A DNA stretch of 64,000 nucleotides from Sphingomonas sp. 7/4-4 (GTDB lineage: Bacteria; Pseudomonadota; Alphaproteobacteria; Sphingomonadales; Sphingomonadaceae): NCBI RefSeq assembly GCF_027941955.1, contig NZ_CP115960.1, forward strand, positions 3,674,501-3,738,500, given 5' to 3'. Positions 46,312 to 54,855 of the stretch are shown one piece after another. The first letter of the stretch is position 1. Every line of letters starts with the position of its first letter. Made by a program: the position numbers and the translations under genes. A model generated the notes under the pieces. That model searched no databases. It had not been told where the DNA came from and saw only the letters and a program-made list of their open reading frames with translations.

Positions 46312-47034
46312 ATGTACGCTGCCGCCCAACCCCAGGCCGATTCCGCAACGCTCTTGGTTGTCGACGACGATCGGGACATTCGCCATCTGCTCGCGAACAG
46401 CCTCGGCGCGCACGGCTTCCGGGTCGAGACCGCCGCCGACGCGCGCAGTATGGACGAAGTGCTCGCGCGCACTTCCGTTGATTGCGTGATCCTCGACATC
46501 ATGATGCCGGGCGAGGACGGCCTGTCCGCGTGCCGCCGCATCGCGAAGCGCGACGGGCCCGAAGTCATCCTGCTGAGTGCGCTCGGCGAGGAGCAGGACC
46601 GCATCCTCGGGCTCGAGGTCGGCGCCGGCCATTATCTGCCCAAGCCGTGCAGCCCGCGCGAGATCCTCGCCACGGTGCGCGCGGCGCTGCGCAAGCGCGG
46701 GACGAACCCTGCGCCGGTGAGCGAAGTCTATATGTTCGATGGCTGGCGGATCGACCTCGGCAGCCATGAGCTGTTCGATCCCGACGGCGTGCTGGTCGGG
46801 CTCACCGACGGCGAGTTCGCAGTGCTGCGCGTGTTCATCGAGCGGCCGCGGCGCGTGCTCTCGCGCGAGGCCTTGCTCCAGGCGGCGCGCGGTCCCGATT
46901 CGGACGCCTATGACCGTGCGATCGACGTGCAGGTCAGCCGCCTGCGGCGCAAGCTGCGCGCCGGCGCCGACGAGATCATCCGTACCGTCCGCAACGAAGG
47001 CTATCTGTTCGTGCCGCGAGTCGCGCGCGCATGA
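46312..47034 (+). CDS. OmpR-family response regulator
   Basis: This 240-residue regulator has a receiver domain with the acidic pocket VVDDDRDIR (Asp18-20), phosphoacceptor Asp62 in VILDIMMPGEDG and Lys110 in LPKPCSP. The C-terminal winged helix carries LTDGEFAVLRVFIERPRRVL and the recognition segment VQVSRLRRKLRAGAD. The ATG at 46312 follows AAGGA at 5 nt. Its stop overlaps the kinase start (ATGA), so the two form a cognate pair. The signal is unknown. Confidence 0.93.
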   Translation: MYAAAQPQADSATLLVVDDDRDIRHLLANSLGAHGFRVETAADARSMDEVLARTSVDCVILDIMMPGEDGLSACRRIAKRDGPEVILLSALGEEQDRILGLEVGAGHYLPKPCSPREILATVRAALRKRGTNPAPVSEVYMFDGWRIDLGSHELFDPDGVLVGLTDGEFAVLRVFIERPRRVLSREALLQAARGPDSDAYDRAIDVQVSRLRRKLRAGADEIIRTVRNEGYLFVPRVARA

Positions 47035-48360
47035 TCCCAGCCGGGGCGCGGCCCGATCGCCGCTGTTCCTGCGCATCTTCCTGCTGATGCTGGTCTGCGT
47101 CGCCGTGGTCCAGCTCATGAACCTCGCGCTGCTGGTCGCGGCCCAGACGCCCTCGGCCAAGCTCTACACCATCGATTACATCGTCCAGACCATGAAGCAG
47201 GGCCGCGATCCGGGAGGCGAACTGCAGATCGCGCGGGTCGCGGACGTGCCGCCCGTGCCATGGAATCCGCGCAGCGAGCGGATCGGGGCGGCGCTGGCGA
47301 CCGCGCTCGGCACCTCGGCCGACAAAGTGCGGATCAGTTTCCTCCGCCCTTCCTCCAGCGTGAGCGCGTGTTCGAGCGCTCCGCCGTGCCGCGCCCTTCG
47401 CCGATCAGCCCCACGGTCGCGCGCAACGTCATCGTCATCGGTGGGTTCTCGGCGGCGTGGCGCCAGCCCGACGGGCAATGGATCCGAGTCGAGCCGGTCG
47501 AGGCTTTCGAGCCGTGGCGCTGGTTCGTGCTGCTGTGGCTGATCGTCTCGGCGCTGGCCGTCGCGCCCTTCGCCTGGGCGCTCGCGCATCGCTTCGCCAA
47601 GCCGATCCGCGCTTTCGCCGCCGCCGCCGAGCGGCTGGGGCGCGATCCGCGCGCGCCGCCGCTCGAGCTCGAAGGGCCGGGCGAGATCGCCGAGGCGGCC
47701 GCCGCGTTCAACACGATGCAGGCGCGGCTCAATCGCTATGTCGACGATCGCACCACGGTGATCAGCGCAGTGGCGCACGATCTGCGCACGCCGCTGATGC
47801 GGCTCGGGCTGAGGCTCGAAGCCGCGCCCGATGACCTGCGCCGGGCGTGCGAAAGCGACATCCGCGACATGCAGGGGCTGGTCTCGACTGCGCTCGCTTA
47901 TGTCCGCGATACCAGCGAAAAGCCGGTGCGGCGCCCGCTCGACCTGCGGTCGCTGACCGAGACGGTGGTCGACGATCTCGCCGATCGCGGGGAGGCGGTC
48001 ACACTCGCGCCCGGAGAGACCGTGGTACTCGACGGCAATCCGGCGGCGATCAAGGCGCTGGTCACCAATCTCGTGATGAACGCCGTCAAATATGCCGGCG
48101 GCGCCGAAGTGACGCTCGATCGGGTCGATGGTCACGCGGTGCTGGAGGTGTGCGACCGCGGACCCGGCATCCCGCCCGAGGATCTCGATCATGTCTTCGA
48201 GCCGTTCTTCCGCGGCGAACGCTCGCGCAACAGGGACACCGGCGGGGTCGGCCTCGGCCTGCCCAGCGCGCGGGCAGTGGCGCGCGCGCATGGCGGCGAT
48301 GTCGAACTGGCCGACCGGCCGGGCGGCGGGCTGATCGCGACAATGCGCCTGCCGATTTAG
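47031..48360 (+). CDS. Sensor histidine kinase (two apparent frameshifts)
   Basis: The product is about 443 residues. N-terminal membrane segment FLRIFLLMLVCVAVVQLMNL, a periplasmic part, a second membrane segment WFVLLWLIVSALAVAPFAWA, a HAMP-like linker, then the dimerisation helix with the phospho-His in ISAVAHDLRTPLMRLG and the ATPase boxes NLVMNAVKYA, CDRGPGIPPEDLDHVF and GGVGLGLPSARAVA. A base is missing near 47056 (just after MIPAGARPDR) and near 47341 (VRISF to PPPFLQRER). The start ATG at 47031 overlaps the regulator stop. It pairs with the OmpR-type regulator. The stop lies at the edge of a palindromic element. Confidence 0.88.
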
Positions 48361-48541
48361 GTTGTATCGACATTCAGGCGAGCGAAGGCCTTCAATCCTC
48401 CCCCGCCAGGGGAGGTGGCACGCGCAGCGTGACGGAGGGGCGGAAGCACTGCGCTCAATGGGAGAGTACGCTGCGTACCTCCCCTCCGACGCCTTCGGCG
48501 CCACCTCCCCTGGCGGGGAGGATTTGAATGTCGATACAACC
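48360..48541. repeat. Nested palindromic element at the kinase stop codon
   Basis: Outer arms GGTTGTATCGACATTCA (48360-48376) and its perfect complement (48525-48541) enclose inner arms beginning AATCCTCCCCCGCCAGGGG (48394 on) and ending CCTGGCGGGGAGGATT (48524). The inner shell belongs to the family at 19180 and 53763. Its first base is the last base of the TAG stop. Confidence 0.85.
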
Positions 48542-48711
48542 CGGCGCGAAGCGATCTGCCGGGGCGCCTCTCCGGCATACGACCATGAGGGGTCTTTCGC
48601 TCCCGTCCGCCATCATGATAGCGCTATCGCCTGCACGGCGGGCAGGTCGATTCACACGCGCGACGTGATCGAACGATCGGGCCCGCCCAAGCAGCGCGAG
48701 AGGAGAGGGTG
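48361..48711. other. Non-coding gap upstream of the sugar-acid operon
   Basis: The 351-bp gap holds the palindromic element (to 48541) and then about 170 bp with the LacI-like operator at 48616-48629 and a strong ribosome-binding site (AGGAGAGGG). No gene is seen. Confidence 0.75.
48616..48629. promoter_or_regulatory. Candidate LacI/GntR-type operator
   Basis: TGATAGCGCTATCG has a perfect 12-bp palindromic core GATAGCGCTATC, the kind of site bound by LacI-family sugar repressors. It is 83 bp upstream of the dehydrogenase-permease-lactonase operon. The regulator gene is not in the window. Confidence 0.5.
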
Positions 48712-49825
48712 ATGAGCAACGGACGGAGCCGCCGCGAGATCCTGACCGGTTCGAGCGCCGCGCTGCTGGCAGCGACGCTGCCGGCATGCGGCTGGGCGCA
48801 GGAGCCGCCGAAACGCAAGCTGGGCTACGCGATCGTCGGGCTGGGCAGCTACGCCACCAACCAGATCATGCCTCGGCTGAAGGACTGCGAATTCGCCAAG
48901 CTCTCCGCGCTGATCAGCGGCACGCCCGAGAAGCTCGAGCGCTACGGTACCGAATACGGCATCCCGAAAACGCATCGCTACAGCTACGCCAATTACGACA
49001 GCATCCGCGACAATCCCGACATCGACCTGGTCTATGTCGTGCTGCCCAATTCGCTGCACGCCGAATATTCGATCCGCGCCAGCAAAGCGGGGAAGCATGT
49101 GCTCTGCGAGAAGCCGATGGCGGTGTCCTCGGCCGAATGCGAGGCGATGATCGCCGCCGCGAAGAAGGCGGGCAAGAAACTGATGATCGGCTATCGCAGC
49201 CATTTCGAGCCGTATAACCGCCATGGCATCGAACTGATCAAGAACGGTTTCATCGGCCGTCCGCGGCTGATCACCTCCGAGCACGGCTTCACCATCTCGC
49301 CCAACCAGTGGCGGCTCGATCGACCCTTGTCGGGCGGCGGATCGATGATGGACATCGGCATCTACAGCCTCAATGCCGCGCGCTACCTCTCGGGGAGGAG
49401 CCGATCGAGGTCAGTGCGATGGAATCGACCGACAGGACCGATCCGCGCTTCCGCAACGTCGAGGATCGGATCGACTGGCAGATGCGCTTCCCTCGGGCGC
49501 GCTGGCCGCGTGCGTGTCGAGCTACAGCTCGAACCACAATGCCTGGCGTGCCACCGGAGGCGATGGCTGGATCGGGATGGAGCCCGCGACACCCTATGAA
49601 GGGCAGCAGATGTGGACGCGCAAGAGAGGCAAGCCCGAGCAGGTGACTCTGCCGGTGCCGGCCAAGAACCAATTCGTGGCGCAGCTCGATCACCTTGCCG
49701 AATGCGCGATGAGCGGCCGCGAGCCGATCGTCGCGGGCGAGGAGGGCTTGCGCGACATGCGGCTGATCGAGGCGATCTATCGCTCGGCGCGCGAGGGCAG
49801 GGCGGTCCGGGTGGCCAAGGCGTGA
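48712..49825 (+). CDS. Tat-exported GFO/IDH/MocA oxidoreductase, glucose-fructose-oxidoreductase-like (two apparent frameshifts)
   Basis: The product is about 371 residues. A twin-arginine signal (SRREILTGSSAALLAATLPA, Arg7-Arg8) sends it to the periplasm folded with its cofactor. The NADP-binding motif is YAIVGLGSYATNQIMPRL; the conserved EKPM lysine motif is HVLCEKPMAVSSAE. Periplasmic location and family size fit a glucose-fructose oxidoreductase or another aldose dehydrogenase with tightly bound NADP. Bases are missing near 49397 and 49491; restoring both joins EEPIEVSAMESTDRTDPRF to SGALAACVSSYSSNHNAW. The next genes are a gluconate permease and a gluconolactonase, which supports sugar oxidation to an aldonic acid. 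Confidence 0.85.
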
Positions 49826-49886
49826 AGGCGGACTGCGGGCAGCTTCTCATCACCAACCTCATCGAAATCCGCGTGGAGAGCGCCTG

Positions 49887-51230
49887 ATGCCTGAGCCCTG
49901 GTACACGCTGGCGATCGTCGCCGCGAGCATCGCCGCGGTGATCGTGCTCGTCCTGCGCTTCAAGCTGCAGCCGTTCCTCGTCCTGCTGCTGGTGGCGCTG
50001 GTGACGGGCCTTGCATTCGGCGGCGAGCCCCAGTCGGTGATTGCCGCGATCCGCAAGGGCACGGGCGAGGCGCTCGGCTTCGTCGCAGTGGTGATCGGGC
50101 TCGGCGCAGTGCTCGGCGGGCTGCTCGAGGCGAGCGGCGGCGTCAACGCCATCGCGCATCGCCTGCTCGACTTGTTCGGCGAGAAGCGAGTGCCCTGGGC
50201 ACTCACGGCGGTCGGCATCGTGGTCGGGGTGCCGTTGTTCTTCGACGTGGCCTTCATCATTCTCGCGCCCTTGCTCGCCACGCTGGCGATCCGCGCCGAG
50301 CGCCGGGTGACCTATTTCGCGCTGCCTCTGCTCGCCGGGCTGATGACGATGCACGCCTTGCTGCCGCCGCATCCGGGGCCTGTGGCGGTGGCCGAGCTGA
50401 TCCACACCGATTACGGGCTGCTCGCTTTCTACGGCCTGATCTGCGGAATTCCCTCGGCACTCCTCGCCGGGCCGATCTTTGCGAAGATGTTCCATGGCGC
50501 GCCCGGTTTCGGAGATCAGGCGCCGCCGCCGATGCTCGACGAAGGCGCGCCCCAGACCAACCCGATCGGCTTCCTGCCGGCGTTGCTCGCGATGCTGTTC
50601 CCGCTCGCCTTGATCCTCATCGCGGCAGTGGCGGGGCAGGCGATGGCGCCGGGCCCGGCCAAGACCTTCCTGCTCTTCCTCGGCCACCCCTTCACTGCGC
50701 TGATGCTCGCCGCTTTGTCGGTGACCGGCTGGCTCCGCGTGCGCGAAGGCGCGCCCTGGGCGACGCTTTCGCGCATCATGACCCGCGCGCTCGAGCCTGC
50801 CGGCCTGATGGTGCTGATCATCGGCGCGGGCGCGGCGTACAAGGAAGTGCTGATCGAATCGGGGGCAGGGCAGCAGATCACCGCCCTGGTCACTGCGGCG
50901 CAGGTCTCGGTGCCGGTCTTCGCCTTCCTGCTCTCGGCGTTCGTCCGCATCGCGCAGGGCTCGGCCACCGTCGCGATGGTGACCGCCGCGGGTCTTGCCG
51001 GGCCGCTGATCACCGCGGCGGCGCTCAGCCCCAGCCGGATCGCATTGGTCACCATCGCGATCGGCGGCGGCGCCACGATCGCCAGCCATGTCAACGACAC
51101 CGGCTTCTGGCTGGTGAAGCAATATCTGGGGCTGACCGAGGCGCAGACCTTCCGCAGCTGGACGATCGGCGCCACGATCGCCGGGCTCACCAGCTTCGGA
51201 ATCGCGCTGCTGATCTGGCCGTTCGTGTAA
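49887..51230 (+). CDS. gntP: GntP-family gluconate permease
   Basis: This 447-residue inner-membrane protein has about 12-14 hydrophobic segments and family motifs KGTGEALGFVAVVIGLGAVL, LPPHPGPVAVAELIHTDYGL and the C-terminal HVNDTGFWLVKQYLGLTEAQ. GntP permeases take up gluconate or related sugar acids with protons. It begins MPEPWYTLAIVAASIAAV at 49887, 61 bp after the oxidoreductase. It gives the operon its uptake step. Confidence 0.93.
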   Translation: MPEPWYTLAIVAASIAAVIVLVLRFKLQPFLVLLLVALVTGLAFGGEPQSVIAAIRKGTGEALGFVAVVIGLGAVLGGLLEASGGVNAIAHRLLDLFGEKRVPWALTAVGIVVGVPLFFDVAFIILAPLLATLAIRAERRVTYFALPLLAGLMTMHALLPPHPGPVAVAELIHTDYGLLAFYGLICGIPSALLAGPIFAKMFHGAPGFGDQAPPPMLDEGAPQTNPIGFLPALLAMLFPLALILIAAVAGQAMAPGPAKTFLLFLGHPFTALMLAALSVTGWLRVREGAPWATLSRIMTRALEPAGLMVLIIGAGAAYKEVLIESGAGQQITALVTAAQVSVPVFAFLLSAFVRIAQGSATVAMVTAAGLAGPLITAAALSPSRIALVTIAIGGGATIASHVNDTGFWLVKQYLGLTEAQTFRSWTIGATIAGLTSFGIALLIWPFV

Positions 51231-51239
51231 AGAGAGGAC

Positions 51240-52256
51240 ATGACCAACTCCATCACGCGCCGCACGGCGCTCGCCGGAATGGCGGCGCTTCCCTTCGTCC
51301 CTGCGCTCGCACGCGCCAAAACCATCGGCAGCATCACCCGGCTCGATCCGGGCCTCGATGCCGTGATCGACGCGAACGCGCCGATCGAAGTGCTCGGCAC
51401 CGGCTATCGATGGACCGAAGGTCCGGTCTGGGTGAAAAACGGCGGCTATCTGCTCTTCTCCGACGTGCCGGCGAACATCGCCTATCGCTGGAAGCAAGGC
51501 GAGGGCATCACGCCGTTCCTGAACCCGTCGGGACTGGTCGGGCCGATCCCGGCCGGCATTCGCGAGGCGGGATCGAACGGCCTCGGAGTCGATGCGCAGG
51601 GGCGGCTGATCATCGCCGATTCGGGAACCCGCGCGATCGCCGCGCTCGATCTCGCCACCAAACGCCGCACGATCCTCGCCGATCGCTATGAGGGCAAGCG
51701 CTTCAACAGCTGCAACGATGTCGCGTTCGGGCGGGACGGCGCGATCTACTTCACCGATCCGCCTTACGGCCTCACCGAAGGCGACACTTCGCCGCTCAAG
51801 GAACTGGCATTCAACGGCGTGTTCCGGCTCGATCGCGACGGCAAGGTCCGGGTGATCGACGACACGCTCAAGCGCCCCAACGGCATCGGCCTCTGCCCGA
51901 AAAAGACGACGCTCTATGTCGCGATGTCGGACGAGGCGCGGCCGCAGATCCTGGCTTATCCGCTGGGCGCCGACGGCATGCCGCGCGCCGCGCCGACCGT
52001 CTTCCACGATTTCAGCGAACCGCTTGCGCGCAAGCTTCCGGGGATGCCCGACGGGCTCGAGGTCGACAAGGCCGGCCGGCTGTTCGCTAGCGGGCCCGGC
52101 GGCATCTATGTCCTCTCGCCCGAAGGCAAGGCGCTCGGCCTGATCGCCACCGGCAAGGCCACGGCCAATTGCGCGTTCGGCGAGGATGGCCGGACCCTGT
52201 TCCTCACGTCGAGCGACATGCTCGCCCGCGTCCGGCTGAAGAGCTCGGGCTGGTAG
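51240..52256 (+). CDS. Tat-exported gluconolactonase (SMP-30 family)
   Basis: The 338-residue product starts with a Tat-type signal, SITRRTALAGMAALPFVPAL, ending near ALARA. The SMP-30/gluconolactonase beta-propeller follows, with the metal-ligand segments RWTEGPVWVKNGGYLLFSD, SNGLGVDAQGRLIIAD, SCNDVAFGRDGAIYFTDPPYG and MPDGLEVDKAGRLFASGPGG. It hydrolyses gluconolactone or similar lactones. It starts 9 bp after gntP. With the upstream dehydrogenase it completes periplasmic conversion of an aldose to the free acid that GntP imports. Confidence 0.92.
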   Translation: MTNSITRRTALAGMAALPFVPALARAKTIGSITRLDPGLDAVIDANAPIEVLGTGYRWTEGPVWVKNGGYLLFSDVPANIAYRWKQGEGITPFLNPSGLVGPIPAGIREAGSNGLGVDAQGRLIIADSGTRAIAALDLATKRRTILADRYEGKRFNSCNDVAFGRDGAIYFTDPPYGLTEGDTSPLKELAFNGVFRLDRDGKVRVIDDTLKRPNGIGLCPKKTTLYVAMSDEARPQILAYPLGADGMPRAAPTVFHDFSEPLARKLPGMPDGLEVDKAGRLFASGPGGIYVLSPEGKALGLIATGKATANCAFGEDGRTLFLTSSDMLARVRLKSSGW

Positions 52257-52285
52257 AGCCGGGAATCGCCGCCTAGATCGGGTGC

Positions 52286-53032
52286 ATGTCCGAACCCGAG
52301 GCGATTCCCGCGGCCACCGTGATCGTGATGCGCGAGACCGCCGACGGTCCGCCCGAATTGCTGATCGTCGAGCGCGCACGCGCGATGTCGTTCGCGGGCG
52401 GCGCACTGGTGTTTCCCGGCGGCCGTGTCGATCCGGGCGACCATGTGCTGGCGATGACGCTGGACGGGGATGCCGAAGACCGCGCCGCGCGGATCGCCGC
52501 GGTGCGCGAGACGATCGAGGAAGCCGGCGTCGCGGTCGGCGTGACGGTTCCCGTAGCGGCGATCCCCGGTCTCCAGCGCCGCCTCTATGCGGGCGAAACG
52601 ATGGGGGCATTGCTCGACGAAGTCGGCGGCGCGCTCGATCTCGACGCGCTGGTGCCGTTTGCGCGCTGGCTGCCCGCCGGGGTCCATCACAAGGTGTTCG
52701 ACACGCGCTTCTATCTCGCCCGGGCGCCGCGAGGCGCCGAGCCGGTGGTCGACGGCAACGAGAATGTCCGCGTCTTCTGGGCCTCGGCACGCGCAGTGCT
52801 CGACGCGGCCGATCGCGGCGAGGCCATGATCATCTTCCCCACCCGTCGCAACCTCGAACGGCTCGCATTGTTCGCCAGCTTCGCCGACGCGGCGGCCGAT
52901 GCCCGCGCGCATCCGGTGCGCACGATCACGCCGTGGATCGAGGCGCGCGACGATGGCCGGCACCTCTGCATCCCCGACGATCTCGGCTATCCGGTCACGT
53001 CGGAGCCGCTCGCGCAGGCGATCCGCGCATGA
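52286..53032 (+). CDS. NUDIX hydrolase (NUDT19/ACOT-like long form)
   Basis: The 248-residue product has a split NUDIX box: GGRVDPGDH at the start and RETIEEAGV about 25 residues later, with an insertion between, as in the NUDT19-type branch that cleaves CoA or nucleotide sugars. Core segments are LLIVERARAMSFAGGALVFP and HHKVFDTRFYLARAPRG. The ATG at 52286 begins MSEPEAIPAATVIVM. Its stop overlaps the start of the extensin-family gene (ATGA). Substrate is unknown. Confidence 0.87.
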   Translation: MSEPEAIPAATVIVMRETADGPPELLIVERARAMSFAGGALVFPGGRVDPGDHVLAMTLDGDAEDRAARIAAVRETIEEAGVAVGVTVPVAAIPGLQRRLYAGETMGALLDEVGGALDLDALVPFARWLPAGVHHKVFDTRFYLARAPRGAEPVVDGNENVRVFWASARAVLDAADRGEAMIIFPTRRNLERLALFASFADAAADARAHPVRTITPWIEARDDGRHLCIPDDLGYPVTSEPLAQAIRA

Positions 53033-53760
53033 GGACGATCCGCCAGGCGGTCCTCGCCGTCATCGCCTTCGCGGTGCTGCTCGGCCTCTTCTTCACGATC
53101 TATGCACTGGTCCGGAATCGACCGCAGGACCTGCCCTGGACGCGGCTCGATCTCGGCCAGCCGATCGGCGCCTTTACCGGGCGCAAGCTTGCCGGCCTGA
53201 CCGACAATTTCGCCGAATGCCGCGCGCTGCTCCAGTCGGCGGGGGTGCGCTACACGATCCTGCCGACGGTGAAGTCGGGCGAGCGATGCGGCTATGCGGA
53301 TGGGCTTCGCTTCGCGCCCGGCGGCAGCCAGCAGATCGAATTCAGCCCCGCGCGGCTCGGCGTCTCGTGCCCGGTCGCGGCCGCTCTGGCGATGTGGGAG
53401 TGGAACGTCCTCCAGCCCGCCGCGCAGAAGCATTTCGGCGCGCGGGTCGAGCGGATCGAGCATCTCGGCAGCTATTCGTGCCGCCGCATCTACGGCCGCA
53501 GCGCGGGCGACTGGAGCGAGCACGCCACCGCCGACGCGATCGATGTCGCCGGCTTCAGGCTTTCGGACGGCACGCACGTCAGCGTGCTGAATGATTGGGA
53601 GGATAAGGGAGAGAAAGCGGCGTTCCTGCGCGACGTGCGCACCGGCGGGTGCAAATTATTCTCGACGGTATTGTCGCCCGATTACAATGCGGCGCACCGC
53701 GATCACTTGCATCTCGACCAGGCGACCCGCGGGGAAATGGGGTGGCGGACCTGCCGGTAA
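53029..53760 (+). CDS. Extensin-family (extensin_C) envelope protein
   Basis: The 243-residue product has one N-terminal membrane segment, AVLAVIAFAVLLGLFFTIYA, then the extensin-like C-terminal domain (PF06904). Its conserved blocks are RVERIEHLGSYSCRRIYGR, EHATADAIDVAGFRLSDG and the C-terminal DYNAAHRDHLHLDQATRGEM, which resemble a D,D-carboxypeptidase-like metal site (His-Ala-X-Asp, HLH). It probably acts on peptidoglycan in the periplasm. Coupled to the NUDIX gene by ATGA. Confidence 0.85.
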   Translation: MRTIRQAVLAVIAFAVLLGLFFTIYALVRNRPQDLPWTRLDLGQPIGAFTGRKLAGLTDNFAECRALLQSAGVRYTILPTVKSGERCGYADGLRFAPGGSQQIEFSPARLGVSCPVAAALAMWEWNVLQPAAQKHFGARVERIEHLGSYSCRRIYGRSAGDWSEHATADAIDVAGFRLSDGTHVSVLNDWEDKGEKAAFLRDVRTGGCKLFSTVLSPDYNAAHRDHLHLDQATRGEMGWRTCR

Positions 53761-53762
53761 TA

Positions 53763-53890
53763 AAATCCTCCCTCGCGTAGCGGGGAGGGGACCACGAAGT
53801 GGTGGAGGGGCTTGGCCGCAGGCGATGGATTTGCGGCTACGCCCCTCCGTCGCCTTCGGCGCCACCTCCCCGCTTCGCGAGGGAGGATTT
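53763..53890. repeat. Dispersed ~130-bp palindromic element, inverted copy
   Basis: Ends AATCCTCCCTCGCG... and ...CGCGAGGGAGGATT are inverted repeats. The core (GGATTTGCGGCTACGCCCCT) is the reverse complement of the core of the copy at 19180-19316. It begins 3 bp after the extensin stop codon. Confidence 0.85.
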
Positions 53891-53899
53891 ACGAGGGGA

Positions 53900-54451
53900 T
53901 CAGTGCGGAAGCGCCGCCGCGTCGACCTTTTCCACCCATTGCGGGAAGAAAGCCGGCTGCCGGTTCGACCAGCCCGAGGCGGTCGCCGCGGCTTCGCTGA
54001 TCGACTGGAGCAGTTTCCGGCGCAGATCCGGGTGCAGATGCGGCAGTGCTGCGGCGGAGCAGAAGGCCGAGGGCAGCCACGGACGGACCTCGGCGCCGAT
54101 CAGCCGCTCATAGAGGAAGCGATAGGCCGAGAAGGTGGTCAGCCGCCCCTGGCCGAGATCGAAGGCCGACACGGTCACCAGCGGCGCCATGAACGGCTCG
54201 ATCGAATCGAGATCGCTGTCCTCGGGCATCAGTGCGCGCAGTTCGGGAATGCGCTCGTACATGCGGGCCTGGGCGCGGATGCTCGCGGCCTCGACCACGT
54301 CGCGCGACCAGCGCTCCAGCGCGTCCTCGCGCTCGAACCCGATATCGAGCGCGCGGCGGACATAACGCTGCGTCGATGCGCTGAACCCCGCGAATTCCTT
54401 CATTTCGGCCAGCGTCATGGCGCCTTCGGCCGGCTTCATTCTGGATGCCAT
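53900..54451 (-). CDS. Hypothetical protein
   Basis: The 183-residue product (MASRMKPAEGAMTLAEMKEF) is predicted soluble and largely helical, with segments RYVRRALDIGFEREDALERW and ERIPELRALMPEDSDLDSIE, and a small hydrophobic region FSAYRFLYERLIGAEV. I recognise no motif. Codon use fits the rest of the window and the reading frame is uninterrupted. The gene stands alone, with a palindromic element at its end and an AT-richer gap upstream. Confidence 0.6.
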   Translation of the reverse strand: MASRMKPAEGAMTLAEMKEFAGFSASTQRYVRRALDIGFEREDALERWSRDVVEAASIRAQARMYERIPELRALMPEDSDLDSIEPFMAPLVTVSAFDLGQGRLTTFSAYRFLYERLIGAEVRPWLPSAFCSAAALPHLHPDLRRKLLQSISEAAATASGWSNRQPAFFPQWVEKVDAAALPH

Positions 54452-54855
54452 CACCTTAACTCCCACCCACTCAATCCCCGACGGTGATCATGCGGCAGAA
54501 TGGTTAACGCGCCGCTTAATCAGCCGTTGGCTCCCATTCATCATAGGAATCGAAAAGGTGTTGCGGCGCAACAATGCTGCGATGAATCGAGTCCGCACTT
54601 GTGGAAAACTTGCACGCTGATGCTCTTGCGCAACAACGCAGCATTCGCCGAATCCGTCGCCCGGCATGCCTGGAATTAAGAAAGCATAAACCTTTGGAGC
54701 CAGCGAAAGCCGCTGTTTTCCGCGGTTTTTTGGCCGGTTCCTTCAATCCGTCGGTTCGTCGCAACGGTTCGTCGGATCGGTGGGGCGCAGGGCTGTACCG
54801 CCGTCCTATGTTGCGGTTAGCAACAATCAACAGCTTGATTCCTGACCGGGGGTCC
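54452..54855. other. AT-richer non-coding gap, possible small-RNA locus
   Basis: This 404-bp gap is clearly less GC-rich than its surroundings. It has a TTAA-N8-TTAA site (54504-54519), hairpins GTTGCGGCGCAAC at 54560-54572 and a 9-bp inverted pair AATGCTGCG/CGCAGCATT (54573-54581 with 54637-54645), and a good intrinsic terminator on the plus strand at 54706-54731 with no coding gene before it. The last 120 bp should carry the CHAP gene promoter. Confidence 0.5.
54706..54731 (+). terminator. Orphan intrinsic terminator
   Basis: AAAGCCGC pairs with GCGGTTTT (one G-U pair) around an 8-nt loop, followed by more T. No plus-strand coding gene lies in the preceding 900 bp, so it may end a small RNA. 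Confidence 0.55.

Noticed and set aside
49383..52790. A 1135-codon open frame on the minus strand opposite gntP and the lactonase
   Set aside because: It is antisense to three genes with strong family matches. It has the Arg/Pro/Ala-rich makeup that GC-rich DNA gives in shadow frames, and no recognisable domain.
54504..54519. A possible CtrA site (TTAA-N8-TTAA)
   Set aside because: The CtrA consensus has seven bases between the half-sites; here there are eight, and no cell-cycle gene is adjacent.
54600..54608. TGTGGAAAA, one base from a DnaA box
   Set aside because: A single near-match without clustering or origin-type genes is not evidence for an origin.
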